From contig VZTJ01003855.1 of the NCBI GenBank assembly GCA_013397795.1, forward strand, positions 1,517,824-1,581,823: a stretch of 64,000 nt of DNA. Reading direction: 5' to 3'. The notes beneath the pieces were generated by a model. The model was not told the origin of the DNA, made no database searches, and was given only the letters and a program-made list of their open reading frames with translations. Shown here in pieces: positions 59,504-64,000 of this stretch. The stretch's first letter is position 1; the number at the start of each line of letters is the position of its first letter. Source of the DNA: Orthonyx spaldingii. Lineage: Eukaryota > Chordata > Aves > Passeriformes > Orthonychidae. The position numbers were made by a program, and so were the translations under genes.

Positions 59504-62500
59504 GGTATCTCCACTGTCCCTCCCCAAACAGGGTATAAAATGGATACACGGTGCTGGGATCCATTAATCTCTGTTTCTCTTCTTTTCGCATGTTCTGTCA
59601 GACTCTTGATAGTTGAATTCTTCTGTCAATTTTCATCATTTTTGTTTTACATCAAAGAATGGAAGAACAAAGTTTTCTGTGCAGTGTGAGAGGATGAGGT
59701 CATGGGTAAACAAGTAAAACCTGGCCACTGCCACCTCAGTGCTCTGAGGTTTGATGTAGCCAGAACGACAGGGACAATCTTCCAGTTGGGCAGGACACTC
59801 CCTGCCGCCCACCACCAATCGTGTAATTCAGGAATATAACTCAAGATGCTTTGGACCAGATTGTGACTTGAAATACACCTATTTAAATCTGGCATCAATC
59901 TTCCCTTCTGCTTCTGTATTAATTAATGTCTCGTGGGCTGTGTTTCTGCAGCTCGCTGGTAGGCTGCTTTGGATCCAATTCACCGGATCAGGCAATTTAG
60001 TTCTCTTTGAAGTTTCCATTGTGATTTATATTTGGATGTGCCTTTATATAACTGAGAATTTAAAATGGGTATTTATTTATGCCTTTTTCTTGTTATGATG
60101 TCTTTGTGATTAAGTGCCTGTCTGCAGCAGCAGAGTGCAACCCAGGAAGGCCTTTCCAGTCCTCATTTCCCCGCTGAGGGCAGCAGGATCCCTGCGGTGT
60201 GGCTTGGATGCAGAGCTCACTGTGGTGGCTCAGAGGGGGAAGAGAGTTTTGAGGGTGGTTTCAGCTGAGCTGCCCTGCCAGGCACTGGGGGTGTGCAGGG
60301 CAGCGAGGGCAGTGCTGCCAGTCCTGCTGCTGCTGCTGGCCCAGCTCTGCCCTGCTGGCTGCACTTCGGCTTCAAACCCAATTCCTCTGGTGCAGTGCCC
60401 AGCACTGAGGCACAGTCCTGGGGCAGTCAGTGAGGACAGCTTTGTGAACCTTTACATACAGAAGGCACTGTGCAGAAAACCATACATGTATCTCCCAGCT
60501 ACAGGCTGGACTTGGGCATTATATTCTGTATAACCACCAGCAGCTATTTCTCTGCTGGCTGGGGCTCAATCTTCATGGAAGGAAATGGAAGGAGAAAGAT
60601 TAAGTAATGCTGCAGGCACAGCTGCATCTATTTTTTCCCCCTGTGGCATCACTTTGCCACTTATTAAATGAATGGCTTCTGCTCGTTCCTTGCCCTGCTG
60701 CACAGTACAGACACGGGACAGACTTGGACTCTGCTCTCCAGCCCAGAGCAAAACAAACACTCTAACTTCTCAGCAGCCAACAAATTAGGCAAGGTGGTTG
60801 CATAAGGCCACAAATTAGCCTGTTTTACCAACCAACCGCATCTTGGGTTGTCAGAGCATTCCCCATTTTACATCTGCAAAGGAAAGGCAGGCTTCCCTCT
60901 CTCAGCTCAGCGTGTCCTTCTCAAAGCACTCCACTTACACCTTTCAAATATCATGTTGGACCCCAGGCTGTGTCTCCAGTATGTTGAGGAGAGCTTTGGC
61001 TACGACCAGGACCAGATGCCACTCAGGCATGACTCTAAATGTGATGCATTTGACAGTTCTGAAAAAGAATCTATGTGGCATGTATAATACACTTGGAAAT
61101 TCATCTAAACAGCCACATTCCCAGTTTGTTCTCCTCACCTGCTGTCCTCCTTCTCAACACTCTTAGCTCAGTATTGCTCCCAAGGACGTATCCCAGCAGC
61201 AGCAGGATGATCTTGAGCACCAGAGCTGAGCTCTTTGTCCCCTCTGTGCTGGTTGGGAGGTGCAAGGTCGTCACTTTAACAGAAATCAGCAGCATTCTTC
61301 AGGAGAAACCCACAGAACATTTTGTTATGTACAGAGAAATCTTAGTGCAGCCTTTCTCATGACAAACCTTTGGCTGGAGCAATGAAAATGTTCTGGCAGT
61401 AGCTGGAAGGAGCAGTGCACTTCGGGTAGGATGATTTCTGGCTCCTCAGTCAAGGTGAAACTCTCTCTGAGTTGCTGGCCAGGTTAACTCTCACTTTCTC
61501 TCACCCTTTCTTTCACCCCAAAGAGTCCTGCCCTGATACACACACCCTAATTCACCCCTCAGCAACCAAAAGCCCAGAGAAATCACTGCTGAGACCAGTT
61601 CTCTTGCCTTTCCTGAGCCAGCATTTTACCTCCTTGTGTTCTCAGGCCTCCCAAAACATTTGCTTTATAGACGAGAGCAGCCCTTCTCTCTCTTCCCATG
61701 CAGGACGTTGTGTCTTTTGCCATCAGACCTGCACACGAGCTCATGTGGTGCTTTGTTCTTGTAAACCCCTCGACTGTGGGAGTTGTTGCTATTTTACCCT
61801 GGGGAAGGGTAAATCAGAATCACAGGTCATGAGTAATGTAGCGTAAGTACCTTCCCTTCTATTTACCTAGAGAATGTAGTGCTGTTTAGGTGCTAAATAA
61901 TGAATATAATAAAAAAGATGCACTGCTTCAGCTGGTGAGGTGTCCCCAGGAAGAGAATTCCACCAGAGAGGCTCAGAGGATTGAAAAACACGGCACTTGG
62001 AGCGTGGCAATATTTGGGATGATTAACTGGTACTGTAGAAGGTCGTGGCAGCAGCATAAAGAACATGCTGTGGAAAACAGTGATTCTTTTCCATAAATAA
62101 AATAGCATTGCGATCTTAAAGGAGCAGGACTTGGAAACAAGCAGGGGATGTAAATAAATAAGTAGCAGGGGGAATGTGAGAATATCAATCAAGAAATTAA
62201 GCCGACAGCATAAATAAGCAGGCAGCCATAGCCTGGGGGGTGGATAGAAGAACACGGAGTCAAGCAAAGATGTCAGTGCAGCAGTCGAGAGGAAAGAGAA
62301 TCTGTGCTGTGAAGACAAATGGTGCAGTGGAAGGAGTCTGAAAAAGAACTTCACCTCAAATACCAAGTTCCTGATAAGCAGGGCTGGCCAACACACAGAT
62401 TAATATAAGAGAAGCAGAGGTCACAGTCGAAGAGACAGCGCAGGATCCTTGCCGCTGATAAAACTGCATTAGCCTCAAAAAGTGATTTTGTATTTAAGTC

Positions 62501-64000
62501 ACTGGGTTTATATCTCTGGATATTTTTTTAAATACCACAGACTGTATAGGCTGTGAATGTGCCTAGGGAGGAATGCATTATGGATATAAAAAGTGTCAGT
62601 TATTCTTTACATTTCCAAAACCCTTCACTTTGAAAACCCGTAAATGAACTGTAGGAGGGCATTTTTGAGGCAGACAGCTGTACATTTTGATTTTGCTTTT
62701 AAGCTGTATCATTAGCAAATACTTTTCTTTTGCAGCTAATAGTCCTTTTGGGATGTTTTGGAATATTTAAAAAAAAGGGAGAGAAGGTCAAAATATGTGT
62801 GTGGTAAACTTGGTTTTGTCTTTTGATGCATTTTCTCCCAGATCTAGCTAGTCCTGTTTGGCACTGTGAGCCCAACTTAACTCTTTGTCATTAACAAAAG
62901 CTGTGGGTAATACCACCAGTGACAGTTTAGGAGGTGTCAGAAAAGGTGTTCAGTGTTCTTGAGAAAGTGCACGTGTGAGAGGGCAGTTTGGGTGTGAGAG
63001 TGTATCTGCAGTCAAAGACAAAGAAAAGAAACCTCTGTAACAAAGAAAAGGTTGTTTCTTCAAGATTAACGCAGAAATTTGCTGAGGATAACAAAAGTGA
63101 GGGTAAAGCAGGCTCGACTGACAGAGAACCCCCACGGCCACTGGAAGTAGAGAACACAATCCAGATTCGTTCAAACCCTGCTGCATCACTGAAGCACAAC
63201 TTGGTGGGTGTTGGCTCCATCGTTGCTCCCTCTGTTGCAGAAACAAGTTCCTCAGCCTTTTTCCAGACCAAATTTCACTTTTTTTCCTCTTCAGAGTCCC
63301 GTATCATTTGCAACTCTGCTCAGAGACTCTAAAGAATGGGAGAATTATGTTCTTTCTTTAAATTTTTCCCCTTACAAATCAGTATTTTCCTGCATTTGCT
63401 TTTGGGAAAACCATGATTAGATCTAGTTTGAGCTGAAAAAAATTCCTGACCTTTCAGGGCTGGGCCCCGGGGTTCTCTTGTTCAGAATATAAAGCCTGCT
63501 AATAGGTTGTGAGGGCATTCATTATCTCTTTAGTTCTTGGAGGAGCTGTGTGTGTTGCAGGGTGAATGCCTTTAATCCGTGCTCTGGAGGCTCGGTGCTC
63601 CAAGGCCAGCAATCTGCTCCGTCTGCTGCGTTGGGTTTCAGGTTTGGGCTTTTCCCTGAAGAAAACAAGGTGAAATGATCACATTAAGGGACAGTGTGTT
63701 TGAGTTTTCCAAATCAATGCCAACCTACCCGTTAAGGATCTTGTCTCCACCTTTTTTTCTTTTTCCCTGTAATCTTTTCCTCATGAACTTCCATGGCATG
63801 GTTAAAAATCTTCTGTTCTTCTCCTCTGAACTTGGTTTCATCCTCCAGAGAGTGCAGAGCTCAGTACTCGCTGGAGGATGTGTGCTGGCCTGTGCAATCC
63901 AGCTTTAAGTTTGCAGCTGCCTCGTGCAAGCTGCATCCCCAAATACAGACACAAACCAAGGCAGGAGATAGAATATGACATAAATTACAGAAAACACTCG
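59504..64000. other. Unique non-coding sequence to the window end
   Basis: No gene was recognised. The stretch 60114-60420 is GC-rich with frames up to 139 codons and no domain. From 61893 to 62396 the plus strand is strongly purine-biased, which leaves a 167-codon minus-strand frame rich in Leu, Phe and Ser. This is best explained by composition. The 62500-62800 part is AT-rich. Confidence 0.6.

Noticed and set aside
61893..62396. 167-codon minus-strand frame with hydrophobic stretches resembling membrane segments
   Set aside because: The Leu/Phe richness follows from the purine-rich opposite strand. There is no regular membrane-helix spacing and no family resemblance.

Overview
The window reads as vertebrate nuclear DNA from a bird, probably a songbird. 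The main evidence is several 3'-truncated CR1 LINE fragments. Their 3' ends show the CR1 tail signature (a 'ccttccaaccc...ccattct' type end). One pair shares a long, clearly homologous stretch in opposite orientations, 14 kb apart. There are no Alu, L1 or B-type repeats, interspersed repeats are sparse, and base composition is moderate, alternating AT-rich and GC-rich patches. The passerine assignment is inference; the CR1 content alone supports a sauropsid.

No protein-coding gene can be recognised. Every long open frame was read for known domains and none was found. The longest frames are 167-184 codons (16.5-17.0, 29.1-29.7, 35.5-36.0, 55.8-56.3 and 61.9-62.4 kb). They lie in GC-rich or strand-skewed stretches where stop codons are rare by composition. 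The window therefore looks like a gene desert or the inside of a long intron. There is no bacterial-type operon, phage, CRISPR, rRNA or credible tRNA.

Layout. From 1 to 14 kb the sequence is mostly unique, with an old palindromic transposon-like relic at 3.33-3.44 kb, an A-rich tract at 5.06 kb and a perfect 16-bp hairpin at 10.3 kb. From 14 to 26 kb there is an old CR1-like relic, T tracts with a foldback at 16.47 kb and a CpG-rich patch at 19.96-20.24 kb. From 26 to 38 kb there is a MIR/CORE-SINE-like relic, a 24-bp tandem duplication, and CR1 ends at 31.2 and 37.6 kb. From 38 to 64 kb there is a CpG/GC patch at 43.2 kb, CR1 fragments at 45.4, 55.1 and 59.35 kb, and a dense guanine-tract cluster at 56.44 kb.

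No genes can be described as working together. The observations most worth checking are the two CpG-rich patches (possible promoters of unannotated transcripts), the perfect hairpin, the G-quadruplex-type cluster, a few splice-flanked exon-like segments (individually near chance expectation) and AT-rich blocks that may be conserved non-coding elements. I found no sign of an undescribed biological system.
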